A DNA stretch of 64,000 nt, taken from the NCBI RefSeq assembly GCF_014836885.1, contig NZ_JACSPY010000001.1:62001-126000 (forward strand), in the 5' to 3' direction. Under the pieces are notes generated by a model. The model ran no database searches, was not told the origin of the DNA, and saw nothing but the letters and a program-made list of their open reading frames with translations. Of the stretch, positions 9,579 through 16,992 are shown piece after piece (positions within the stretch are counted from its first letter, which is position 1; each line of letters starts with the position of its first letter). Source of the DNA: Brevibacterium gallinarum (lineage in GTDB: Bacteria; Actinomycetota; Actinomycetes; Actinomycetales; Brevibacteriaceae). The position numbers and the translations under genes were made by a program.

Positions 9579-10421
9579 TCAGCTCTCCGGGGTGTCCTCT
9601 TCCGCATCGCTGCGCCGGCGGCGAGCCACGAGCAGCGCGGTGATGCCGGCGCCGATCGCCACCAGCCCTGCCGCCAGGAGCAGCAGCGTCTCCGCTCCGG
9701 TGCGCGGCAGCGGTGCCCAGCGGTCGGCCTCGTCATCGCGCGGCAGGCTGCGCTCGCCGTCCTCGGAGTCGCCTTCAGGTCCCGGCGGTGTGGTGGAGGC
9801 GGACGGTTCGGGCCTGGGCTCCTCGCTCGGATCTGCACTCGGGTCTGGGTTCGGGTCGGTGCTCGGCTCAGACGTCGGCTGCGGGTCGGGATCGTCTTCG
9901 CCGCTGAGCTGGAGGACGAGATCGAGGTCGAGGTACCGCGACTGCGTCGCATTCGGCGCCGAGAACGGAAGCACGGCCTCGGCGTCGAGACGGGCAGTGG
10001 CCTGTGGGGCGAGCTTACCGAGGTCGACTGTCAGAGGTTCGGCACGCAGCTGGCGGACGGTCGCAGAGCTCCCATTCATGCCCACCGCGAGAACATCGTC
10101 GATCGCTGCCGTGTCTGCCGGCCCGATCCAGCGCATCTGCACGCGGACGGCGATCGGCGCAGCGGTGGCATTCCGCAGCCACACCGCGTCCTCGACGCGG
10201 TCACCGGGAGAGAGGCGATCGACGCTGTCGAACAGCTGCCGGGGCAGCTTTGGCGCCCAGTGCTCACCGTCGACGGAGACGTCGATGGGAGCTGATGCCG
10301 AGGCGGTAGTCGCCGTGGCAGGCAGCACGCCCAGGGTGAGAGCGAGGGCTGCGAGGGCAGCCAGCAGGGCGCGTGCGACCCGGCGCGCGAGAGCGTGCTG
10401 TGAGGCGGAGGTCTCAGGCAT
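9579..10421 (-). CDS. LPXTG-anchored cell-surface protein
   Basis: This 280-residue protein has an N-terminal Sec signal (positive VARALLAALAALALTLGVL, then ASA-like cleavage near residue 40) and a folded domain of about 140 residues. A low-complexity linker rich in Pro, Asp, Glu and Ser follows (about 175-232), then LPRTG at 238-242, a hydrophobic helix and an RRRR tail. That is the full sortase sorting signal. It is the last gene of the SipW-type operon; its start overlaps the signal-peptidase gene by eight bases, with GAGGAGG upstream. Unlike the other exported proteins of the operon it lacks the KWY signature, so it is probably cut by ordinary signal peptidase and serves as the wall anchor. 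No sortase gene lies in the window. Confidence 0.8.
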   Translation of the reverse strand: MPETSASQHALARRVARALLAALAALALTLGVLPATATTASASAPIDVSVDGEHWAPKLPRQLFDSVDRLSPGDRVEDAVWLRNATAAPIAVRVQMRWIGPADTAAIDDVLAVGMNGSSATVRQLRAEPLTVDLGKLAPQATARLDAEAVLPFSAPNATQSRYLDLDLVLQLSGEDDPDPQPTSEPSTDPNPDPSADPSEEPRPEPSASTTPPGPEGDSEDGERSLPRDDEADRWAPLPRTGAETLLLLAAGLVAIGAGITALLVARRRRSDAEEDTPES

Positions 10422-10998
10422 CGGTGCGCGCCTCCTCGGCGTCGGTGCAATGCTCACCGGGTGCGGTCTCATCCTCGGAATCCGGGTGGTGCCGCACGCG
10501 GTCGCGGCCGGCGAGCAGCAGCTGCCAGATCGCGTAGCCGATGAGTGCCAGGCCGATGACGGTGATCGCCGCGATCTTCGCCGGTCCGTCGATGCCGAGT
10601 GCGATGTGTCCGACGTAGGGGAGGTGGTAGACGACGACGCCGCGGATCTGCTTGGGAAGCACCGCCCCCGGGTCGGGCGCGTTGTTGGCATCACCCTGGG
10701 TGGTGAAGGACTTCTCGCCGGCTCCGTTGACACTGATGCCGACGACCCGGTGCGTGACGAGTGTGTCGTCATCAGGGTTGGGCATGAACGTGATGACGTC
10801 GCCGACGGAGACCTCGGCTGCGCCCTGGACGGGTTTGACGTAGACCTGCGAACCCGGCGGGATCGCAGGCTCCATCGACCCGGTCAGCACTGTCAGCGGC
10901 ACCCACCCCATGAGGCGGGGGACGACGACCATCGCGAGCAGCAGCAGCGCCAGAGCAGCGGCAACGCTCCACAGGAGCCACGTGAGGAGCGTGCGCAT
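10414..10998 (-). CDS. sipW: Signal peptidase I, SipW/ER type
   Basis: This 194-residue membrane protein has an N-terminal helix, the catalytic serine in TGSMEP (Ser41), the box SVGDVITF near 64-71 and HRVVGI with His83 where typical bacterial enzymes carry lysine. A second membrane helix lies near the C-terminus (IAAITVIGLALIGYAIWQLL). The Ser/His pair marks the SipW/ER-like class that processes TasA-, camelysin- and pilin-like exported proteins. GGGGAGG lies eight bases before the ATG at 10998 but only two before GTG 11004, which favours 10998. The start overlaps the preceding stop as TGATG. Its likely substrates are the three upstream gene products. Confidence 0.88.
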   Translation of the reverse strand: MRTLLTWLLWSVAAALALLLLAMVVVPRLMGWVPLTVLTGSMEPAIPPGSQVYVKPVQGAAEVSVGDVITFMPNPDDDTLVTHRVVGISVNGAGEKSFTTQGDANNAPDPGAVLPKQIRGVVVYHLPYVGHIALGIDGPAKIAAITVIGLALIGYAIWQLLLAGRDRVRHHPDSEDETAPGEHCTDAEEARTDA

Positions 10999-12203
10999 CA
11001 CCACTGCCTCCCCGGGACGTTCGGGGCGCCGGTGAGATTTCCAGGCGTGGTGAAGGTGCTGTGGCAGAGGTACTGGTTCTTAAGCGGATCCGAGATGCCG
11101 TTCCACGACAGGTTCCACCCCTGCGCCGCAACGAATCTTGTCTGCGCGGAGTTCTTCAGAACACCGACGATGGCGAAATCACGGTGCTTCCGGTCGCCGT
11201 CCAAAGCTGGGTCGCGGATGATGGCACGTTCGACGTACACATGACGCGCTGATGCAGGGATGTTGCCGCCGGGATACTCCGGAGCCAAGACACGATCACT
11301 GGGACGCACGTGGTAGCCGTTGGTGATCTTGGACCAGGACCCGCCGGTCGGCTTGCTCCAGACTTCCCACCGGTCGATGACAGCCGTGTCGACGGCGCTG
11401 GAGCCGCTGGCATCTGGCCACCCCCACTGCAGCCGCATGTAGCCGCGCAAACTGGACATGCGTCCGGGCTGACATCCGGTAACTCCGTTTGACGTGATGG
11501 AGGGCGACGGTACTGGCTGCGGCATGCTGACGCGGTAGAGGCTTGTGACCGACCCAGATTCACGGCCATCGGTCGACAGCGTCTGAGCCGAGCCGATGTC
11601 GGTGACGGCTTTGATGCCGGCGCCGGCGAAGGTGCGCAGCAGGGTGCGGCGCTCGTCCACCGTCGACGAAGCGGTGTTGAGCGCGACGTCGATGCACATG
11701 TGGCGGGTCTCGCCGGCTGCGAGCATGAACGTCGCATCACCGGCCGGCGGAGTGAAGAGCCCATTCGCAGGTGGAGCCTCTTCGGGTTCCTTCACCGTCC
11801 AGACCTGCTCGCGTTCGCTGCTCATGCACGTCTGCCCGGCCGGGGCGAGAGCGAAGGTGATGCGGGAGTGGCGCACCGGCTCGAGTTTCGAGTCGTAGTA
11901 GTTGTAGCGGCTTGTGAGCTGGGCACGGGTGATCCGCATCTTCCGCGCGAGCGTCGAAGACTCGTTCGTGACGGTGAAGCTCGGCTGATTCCATACCGGA
12001 GGCTGTGCCGGGTTGGTGCTCTCGCTGGTGCTGGGCACATCGGCGAAGTCGAGCGTATAGCGGTCCGTCTGTGCCGAGAGCTCATCGGTGGTGAGCTTTT
12101 TGAACCATATGGCCAGAGTGGAACCCGTCGGGGTGATGGCAGTGGCGATGACGATGAGGAGTGCAGCGATGAGGCTTGCCGGGGCGATCCACTGCTGTCT
12201 CAC
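10998..12203 (-). CDS. Exported protein with SipW-type signal, large subunit
   Basis: This 401-residue protein starts at a GTG with AAAGGAG eight bases upstream. Residues 1-35 form a positively charged then hydrophobic signal (IAPASLIAALLIVIATAITP) followed by STLAIWFKK. This resembles the AKWYEE junction of the two proteins encoded upstream, with Ile and Phe replacing Lys and Tyr. The rest is soluble-looking with four scattered cysteines and no C-terminal anchor. No known domain was recognised; the second half carries an RWEVWSKPTGGSW stretch suggestive of a beta-sandwich/fibronectin-like fold, which is a guess. It is coupled to sipW. By eye its codons carry more A/T in third positions than flanking genes. 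Confidence 0.7.
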   Translation of the reverse strand: MRQQWIAPASLIAALLIVIATAITPTGSTLAIWFKKLTTDELSAQTDRYTLDFADVPSTSESTNPAQPPVWNQPSFTVTNESSTLARKMRITRAQLTSRYNYYDSKLEPVRHSRITFALAPAGQTCMSSEREQVWTVKEPEEAPPANGLFTPPAGDATFMLAAGETRHMCIDVALNTASSTVDERRTLLRTFAGAGIKAVTDIGSAQTLSTDGRESGSVTSLYRVSMPQPVPSPSITSNGVTGCQPGRMSSLRGYMRLQWGWPDASGSSAVDTAVIDRWEVWSKPTGGSWSKITNGYHVRPSDRVLAPEYPGGNIPASARHVYVERAIIRDPALDGDRKHRDFAIVGVLKNSAQTRFVAAQGWNLSWNGISDPLKNQYLCHSTFTTPGNLTGAPNVPGRQW

Positions 12204-12285
12204 GGTGCGTGCTCCTTTCGTATCGTCGTCATGCGTGTCGTGTCTCGTGTGTTCTCGGATACAGCTCGGCACGGGGGTGAGCTGT

Positions 12286-12309
12286 CACCGGCGGTGCTCC
12301 CTGCCGGTG
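12286..12309 (-). other. Hairpin in the 155-base gap inside the surface operon
   Basis: On the transcribed minus strand CACCGGC and GCCGGTG (7 bp) flank a 10-base loop. It lies between the second small exported subunit and the large one. It could act as a processing or partial-termination site that lowers expression of the distal genes. Confidence 0.35.
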
Positions 12310-12358
12310 TGCCGTGCGGGCCTGCTGTGCCGGTGGGGTGTCGAGTGCAGGCGAGGTG

Positions 12359-12982
12359 TTACGGCGCCTGCTGCTCGACCTGAACGGTGAGCGCGCCGAG
12401 GTCGATGCTGCGGGACTCGAAGGACACCGGCCACTGCTGTGGCGTGGTGATCCTCGAGCTCACCAGCCACTCGGCTTCCTTCAGTTCTGCGGGGTCGGAT
12501 CCGGAGATCTCAGCCGGATCGCCGAGGCTCTCACCATCGCGGGTGAACTCGGTGTCCACGGTTGTGCCGTTCGGCAGCGCAGCAGTGACGTCTGCTCGAT
12601 CGATGATGACGTGTGCGGTGAGGTTCGTCCCGTTCGCTGCTGCCGTGAAAGTCTCCTGGATGAGCAGCTGGTCGCCGGGCAGCAGCAGCTGCCCTTCGAG
12701 TTCAGCTGCCGTGAGTTCACGGCACGCCGCGAACCCGCTCGGTGCCGTGCATGCGGTGCCGCCGGCGAAGGTCCGCTGATCTTCGGGAAAGCGGCTGTGC
12801 AGCTGCACCGGAGCGGTGGAGCCGGCCTCAAGCGTGAGCGAGCCGGAGGAGATCTGGGTATCCGGCAGGGTGGTCTCTTCGTACCACTTCGCCAGGGTGA
12901 CGCCGGTCGAGGACAGGAGGACCAGTCCCAGACCGGCGGCCACCGCGGCTGCCGCTACCCGTCGCACGGAGGCAACGGTCAT
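12359..12982 (-). CDS. Alternate signal-mediated exported protein (SipW-dependent, TasA/camelysin-like), subunit 2
   Basis: This 207-residue protein has an N-terminal signal (SVRRVAAAAVAAGLGLVLLSS) leading to VTLAKWYEETTL (residues 28-39) and then SSGSLTLE, the pattern of SipW-dependent signal peptides in Gram-positive exported proteins. The rest is Thr/Asp/Glu-rich with no second membrane segment and reads like a beta-rich secreted subunit. Two cysteines (TACTAPSGFAAC) could form a disulphide. The ATG lies four bases after the previous stop without a clear ribosome-binding site, so translation is probably coupled. It is similar in architecture to the 193-residue protein just upstream. Family assignment is by motif only. 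Confidence 0.75.
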   Translation of the reverse strand: MTVASVRRVAAAAVAAGLGLVLLSSTGVTLAKWYEETTLPDTQISSGSLTLEAGSTAPVQLHSRFPEDQRTFAGGTACTAPSGFAACRELTAAELEGQLLLPGDQLLIQETFTAAANGTNLTAHVIIDRADVTAALPNGTTVDTEFTRDGESLGDPAEISGSDPAELKEAEWLVSSRITTPQQWPVSFESRSIDLGALTVQVEQQAP

Positions 12983-12986
12983 CAGA

Positions 12987-13568
12987 TCAGGGGTTGTCGT
13001 TCTGATCGAGTTCGATCTTGATCTCGGAGAGGTTGACGGTTCCGTCCTCGCCACGGTCGCCCCACCAGTTGGACTTGTCTTCGGCCGGTTCTGCATCGTC
13101 GGTCGTTTCCGGGAATCGCAGCTCGACGGACACCTTGATGGCGGTATTGTCTCCGGGCCTGACGGTCTGCTGGGTATCGGTGCCGTCACCGACAACGGTC
13201 TTGACCTTGACGATGTCCTTCAGGTCGCCGGTGACGGTCTCGGAGGTGTTGACTTTCAGCGTGGCGACGAGATTGTCGCCTTCGAGGTCAGGGGTGACGT
13301 CTGCGGTGTAGAGCAGCGTGTCACCGGGCACCATCTTGAACTGAGCCTCATCGATGGTCTGACCGCTGTTGACGTCGATCCACTTGGCTCCGTCGACAGT
13401 CATGTTCAGGTGACCTGACTGCAGGCTGCTGCCGCCGATCGAATGCTCTTCGTACCACTTGGCGAAAGTGGTGCCGAGTCCGGCGAGCAGGGCCACACCG
13501 AGGGCACCGGCTGCGGCTGCCTTGACGGCACGACGATTGGGCTTCTTCTGCGTTGGCGTTTCGGTCAT
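12987..13568 (-). CDS. Alternate signal-mediated exported protein (SipW-dependent, TasA/camelysin-like), subunit 1
   Basis: This 193-residue first gene of the operon has a basic N-terminus (QKKPNRRAVK), a hydrophobic stretch (AAAAGALGVALLAGLGTT) and the junction FAKWYEEHSIGG (residues 35-46) followed by SLQSGHLNM. This is the SipW-type signal and the usual start of the mature beta-rich domain. No cysteine is seen in the mature part, as in many fibre subunits. GTGAGGAA precedes the ATG at 13568. The likely promoter lies at 13662-13690. By analogy with TasA and camelysin it may polymerise on the cell surface, but this is inferred. Confidence 0.78.
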   Translation of the reverse strand: MTETPTQKKPNRRAVKAAAAGALGVALLAGLGTTFAKWYEEHSIGGSSLQSGHLNMTVDGAKWIDVNSGQTIDEAQFKMVPGDTLLYTADVTPDLEGDNLVATLKVNTSETVTGDLKDIVKVKTVVGDGTDTQQTVRPGDNTAIKVSVELRFPETTDDAEPAEDKSNWWGDRGEDGTVNLSEIKIELDQNDNP

Positions 13569-13661
13569 GAGAGATCCGTTCCTCACGTGGGTTGTTTTGC
13601 GGCATGCTTCAGTTGCGGTGCGCCGCAAGGATGGCGCGGACGGCACCGTGGAACAGTATTC

Positions 13662-13690
13662 AGTTTATGCGAATTTGCAGATTCAAACAA
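13662..13690 (-). promoter_or_regulatory. Candidate promoter of the SipW-type surface operon
   Basis: On the minus strand TTGTTT and TAAACT are separated by exactly 17 bases within the AT-rich patch, about 95 bases upstream of the first start codon. Confidence 0.5.
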
Positions 13691-14078
13691 TTCAGTGCGA
13701 TGCAGATGACTGCGCAAAATCTTTCTGGAGCCGCGCCTGCGCCCACATTCAGGAATGCATGCTTGAGCCACGCATTACTGCCGAGTAGAAGCAGGTGAGT
13801 GATGAGCAGGCAGCAAGCGGTCGTATGTGCAAATCCTGCGTAGAGGGCTCATGCGAGATGAATGTGAGCTGAATAAACCTCATAGAAGTGATGAACACCT
13901 CATGGCTGCACGCTTCTGCGGGGCAGACGCGGGTGCCTTCGCAGATGCGGAGGGCTCGCCTCGCCGCCCACGCGTCGCCGAACCGGTGCCCATCCGTCTC
14001 CCTCGCGCGAACTCAGACATCAACGGGGTTCGCTGTCCCTGCCGTGCGAATAGTCAGCGTGGGGCAGGAGGTGTCGGC

Positions 14079-14084
14079 TAGCCT
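14079..14084 (+). promoter_or_regulatory. -10-like TAGCCT, leaderless start of glsA
   Basis: TAGCCT ends six bases before the ATG at 14091, so the mRNA would begin at or next to the start codon. No -35 of good quality was seen. An alternative GGCAGGAGG lies 18 bases upstream, too far for a normal ribosome-binding site. Confidence 0.4.
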
Positions 14085-14090
14085 GGGACC

Positions 14091-15884
14091 ATGCAATCGC
14101 CCATTCAGCAGTACCTCGACTCCGTGCACGAGCGTCTCTTCGATGTCCACGGCGGTGAACAACCGCAGAACAACCCCTCACTCGCCGAGGCCGACCCTGA
14201 TCTGTGCGGCCTGGCGATGACAACCGCTGACGGATACACCTACACCTCCGGTGACGCCGAGGTGCCCTTCAGCATGCAGTCGATCTCCAAAGTGTTCTGC
14301 TACGCCATCGCGCTGCAGGACCGCGGCTTCCGGTTCATGGACGCGAAGATCGACGTCGAGCCCTCCGGCTCCTCGTTCAAGGACCTCTCCAGTGAGGCCA
14401 ACACCGGCAGGCCGAAGAACCCGCTCATCAACATCGGTGCGATTGCTGCAACCGCGCAGATTCTGCCGGACTCCGACGGCGAGGTCTTCGACAAGATCCT
14501 GCGCGTCATGTCCGGCTGCGCTGCCCGGGACCTCGAAGTCGACGAGGTCTCCTATGAGGCGGATCGCGACGGCGGCATGCACAACCGCGCGCTGTCATGG
14601 TTCCTCGCCTCATGGGGCATCATCGACGGCGACCCGCTGCCGGCCTTCGACGACTACAGCCGCCAGTGCGCCATCCTCACCAGCGCGAAGGACCTGTCGA
14701 TCATGTCCGCGACGCTGACCAACCTCGGCGTCAACCCGGTCACCGGCAAGCGCGTGTTCTCCCGCCAGGTCGCCCAGCGGGTGCTGTCGGTCATGCTCAC
14801 CTGCGGCATGTACGACGACTCCGGTGACTGGGTGTCCTCGGTCGGCATGCCGGCCAAGAGCGGCGTCGGCGGCGGCATCATCTCCGCTCTGCCCGGCCAG
14901 CTCGGCATCGCCACCTACGCTCCGCCGCTCGACCAGCACGGTTCGAGCGTGCGCGGTCTGGCCGCCCACCGGATCCTCTCCCGCGACCTGGAGCTGCACT
15001 TCGTGCGCACCTCCAAGGCCGGTCTGTCGACGATCCGCACGCACGACACCATCGACCATGTGCCCTCGACGACCCGTCGTCCGGAAGCCGCCGAGGCGGT
15101 CCTCACCGAATACGGTGAACGCGCCCACGTGCTCGAAGTCATGGGCGACCTGCTGTTCTCCGGCATCGAAGTGCTCTCCCGTGAGGTCGCCACATTCGAC
15201 AAGAACACCGTCTGCGTCGTCGTCGACCTCTCACGTGCCGATCACATCGCCGAGGTCTCAGTCAAGGCGATCTCGCGGCTGGCCGCCGCCCTCGCCGACG
15301 TCGACACCTCCCTCGGTCTCGTCGACCCGTTCGACCGGCTGGCGAACCTTCTGGTGCCCGTCGACATGCAGGTCGAGATCTTCGAGGACCGCAACGATGC
15401 CCTGTCATGGGCTGAGGATCAGATTCTCCGCCAGTACGGCGACGAGGACTGCTTCCCCGATGAGGCGATCTCCACTCCAGTGCTGCTCGAGGGCATCGAC
15501 GAGAAGATCCGTGAGAAGGTCGTCAGCCTGCTCAAGCGCGAAGAGTACGACACCGGCGATATCGTCCGCAAGGTCGGTGACGAGTTCGACGGCATCCGGT
15601 TCATCGTCTCCGGCGAGGTGCACACGCTCAATCCTGAGGATGAGGGCGGCGACGTCAACGCGCAGCTCGTCGCCGGCATGTCCTTCGGTGAGCTCGCCCT
15701 CAATGAGACCTACCATCAGCCCTTCGATGTCCGCGTCGCCGAGCCGACCGTCGTCGAACTGCTGTCGAAGTCCGCAATCGAGAAGCTGGAGAAGTCGGAT
15801 CCGGAAGCCGCGGCAATGCTGTGGCGTGCGATCGCGGTCGAAGGCTACATCCGCCTCGGGCAGGTCATGCGAGGAGTCAACTGA
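14091..15884 (+). CDS. glsA: Glutaminase A fused to STAS and cyclic-nucleotide-binding domains
   Basis: The protein has 597 residues, twice the usual glutaminase length. Residues 1 to about 310 are a serine-type glutaminase: the S-x-x-K motif is Ser64-Ile-Ser-Lys67, followed by NPLINIGAIA and the glycine-rich KSGVGGGI. It hydrolyses glutamine to glutamate and ammonia. Residues about 345-440 (LSREVATFDKNTVCVVVDLS) fit a STAS domain. Residues about 465-590 (GDIVRKVGDEFDGIRFIVSGE, MSFGELAL) fit a cyclic-nucleotide-binding fold. This architecture occurs in some actinobacteria and suggests allosteric control by a nucleotide. The next gene overlaps its stop (TGATG). Confidence 0.9.
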   Translation: MQSPIQQYLDSVHERLFDVHGGEQPQNNPSLAEADPDLCGLAMTTADGYTYTSGDAEVPFSMQSISKVFCYAIALQDRGFRFMDAKIDVEPSGSSFKDLSSEANTGRPKNPLINIGAIAATAQILPDSDGEVFDKILRVMSGCAARDLEVDEVSYEADRDGGMHNRALSWFLASWGIIDGDPLPAFDDYSRQCAILTSAKDLSIMSATLTNLGVNPVTGKRVFSRQVAQRVLSVMLTCGMYDDSGDWVSSVGMPAKSGVGGGIISALPGQLGIATYAPPLDQHGSSVRGLAAHRILSRDLELHFVRTSKAGLSTIRTHDTIDHVPSTTRRPEAAEAVLTEYGERAHVLEVMGDLLFSGIEVLSREVATFDKNTVCVVVDLSRADHIAEVSVKAISRLAAALADVDTSLGLVDPFDRLANLLVPVDMQVEIFEDRNDALSWAEDQILRQYGDEDCFPDEAISTPVLLEGIDEKIREKVVSLLKREEYDTGDIVRKVGDEFDGIRFIVSGEVHTLNPEDEGGDVNAQLVAGMSFGELALNETYHQPFDVRVAEPTVVELLSKSAIEKLEKSDPEAAAMLWRAIAVEGYIRLGQVMRGVN

Positions 15885-16678
15885 TGCTCGAGGCGTTCCT
15901 CGCCGACCACGGGTACCCGCACACCCCCGGCGGGGAGCACAAGCCGTGGGTCATCGCCCACCGCGGCTACTCGGGAGTCGCACCGGAGAACACCCTCGTC
16001 GCCATCGAAGCCGCCCGGGTGCTCGGATCCGACTGGATCGAGATCGACATCGGGATCAGTGCCGACGGGACCCCGATCGTGCTGCACGATACGACCCTGA
16101 ACCGCACCACCTCGGCGACGGGAACCGCAGCGCAGATGAGCGACGAGCGGATCTCACTGGCCGATGCCGGCTCGTGGCTGGGCCCGGGCTTCATCGGCCA
16201 GCGGGTGCCGAAGCTGCGCACCGTGCTCGCCAACCTCGCAGACTTCGACGGCAATCTGCTCCTGGAGTTCAAAGACGACTGGTCGCCAGGTGCGATCGCG
16301 CAGGTCGCCGACGACATCATGGCCACCGGGATGGCCGACCGGATGATCCTGCAGAGCTTCTCTCCCGCAACGCTCACGGCCGTGCGCGACCTCATCCCCA
16401 TGGTCGCCCGCGGGCTGCTGCGCATGGTTCCACGGCCGGAGGACAAGACGCTGGCCTCGGACCTCGATGTGACCTTCTACAACCCGTCGCGGCGCGGCTT
16501 CTTCCTCCGGCAGGCGCTGCTGGAGGAGTTCATGGCCGAGGGCTACGGATGCCTTGTGTGGACGTCGAACGTGCCTGCCGACTGGGAGCGCCTCATGGCA
16601 GCTGGAGTGCACGGCATCATCACTGATCACCCGGGCCGTCTGCAGGGCTATCTGAGCGCCAAATACGACGCTGATTGA
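15884..16678 (+). CDS. Glycerophosphodiester phosphodiesterase
   Basis: This 264-residue GDPD-family protein shows IAHRGYSGVAPENTL (His26-Arg27 and the following Glu-Asn), the metal-binding EIDI and the histidine in VLHDTTLNRTT. These are the conserved catalytic elements for hydrolysis of glycerophosphodiesters to glycerol 3-phosphate and an alcohol. No signal peptide is seen, so it is probably cytoplasmic. Its ATG overlaps the glsA stop, so the two are translated together; a shared physiological role is not obvious. A tRNA pair follows. Confidence 0.9.
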   Translation: MLEAFLADHGYPHTPGGEHKPWVIAHRGYSGVAPENTLVAIEAARVLGSDWIEIDIGISADGTPIVLHDTTLNRTTSATGTAAQMSDERISLADAGSWLGPGFIGQRVPKLRTVLANLADFDGNLLLEFKDDWSPGAIAQVADDIMATGMADRMILQSFSPATLTAVRDLIPMVARGLLRMVPRPEDKTLASDLDVTFYNPSRRGFFLRQALLEEFMAEGYGCLVWTSNVPADWERLMAAGVHGIITDHPGRLQGYLSAKYDAD

Positions 16679-16695
16679 GCACCCCGGAGCTGATT

Positions 16696-16723
16696 TTGCC
16701 CGCGGCCGGAAAGTGTGTATAGT
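16696..16723 (+). promoter_or_regulatory. tRNA-Thr/tRNA-Met promoter
   Basis: TTGCCC at 16696-16701 and TATAGT at 16718-16723 with a 16-base spacer lie 11 bases before tRNA-Thr. Confidence 0.6.
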
Positions 16724-16734
16724 GTTTTCTCGTT

Positions 16735-16807
16735 GCCCCGATAGCTCAGTCGGCAGAGCATCTCCATGGTAAGGAGAAGGTCAAGGGTTCGATTCCCTTT
16801 CGGGGCT
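16735..16807 (+). tRNA. tRNA-Thr (GGT)
   Basis: Acceptor GCCCCGA pairs with TCGGGGC. The anticodon stem TCTCC/GGAGA holds the loop ATGGTAA with anticodon GGT, and the T arm is AAGGG-TTCGATT-CCCTT. The CCA end is not encoded. Confidence 0.96.
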
Positions 16808-16833
16808 CTCGTGCCGCTCAAAAGCGGTACTGC

Positions 16834-16910
16834 GGCGGGGTAGCTCAGGTGGTTAGAGCGCACGACTCATAATCGTGAGGTCGCGGGATCGAGCCCCGCC
16901 CCCGCTACCA
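16834..16910 (+). tRNA. tRNA-Met (CAT)
   Basis: Acceptor GGCGGGG pairs with CCCCGCT (one G-U pair). The anticodon stem CACGA/TCGTG holds CTCATAA with anticodon CAT, and CCA is encoded. It lacks initiator hallmarks such as three G-C pairs in the anticodon stem, so it is elongator Met, or less likely tRNA-Ile2. Confidence 0.93.
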
Positions 16911-16918
16911 CTGAAGCA

Positions 16919-16945
16919 GAACCCTCACCCACCGGGTGGGGGTTC
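16919..16945. terminator. Bidirectional hairpin terminator after tRNA-Met
   Basis: GAACCCTCACCC pairs with GGGTGGGGGTTC (12 bp with one G-T) around a 3-base loop. It can end the tRNA unit on the plus strand and the acyl-CoA ligase unit on the minus strand. Confidence 0.65.
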
Positions 16946-16992
16946 TCCTCATTGCGCCAGGTTTCCTTCCTGCAGTCGCTCTACCGCCGGGC

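Larger units (their letters stand above)
13569..14090. other. AT-rich divergent regulatory region between the surface operon and glsA
   Basis: These 522 bases contain no convincing gene. Bases 13650-13770 are clearly more AT-rich than the surroundings and carry the surface-operon promoter. Further on, ACCTCAT occurs at 13877-13883 and again at 13897-13903 (20-base period), suggesting tandem binding of a regulator. The glsA -10 element is at the right edge. Short frames here lack start signals and are not called. Confidence 0.55.

Noticed and set aside
9014-9952. 312-residue version of the small membrane protein
   Set aside because: The extension overlaps the LPXTG gene in another frame; the AAGGAG site fixes the start at 9469.
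9579-10772. Longer 397-residue version of the LPXTG protein
   Set aside because: The extra N-terminal part is out-of-frame reading of the signal-peptidase gene; the true signal peptide begins at 10421.
14824-16626. 600-codon plus frame across glsA and the phosphodiesterase
   Set aside because: It is an out-of-frame shadow (Ser/Arg/Pro-rich) of two genes with strong motifs.
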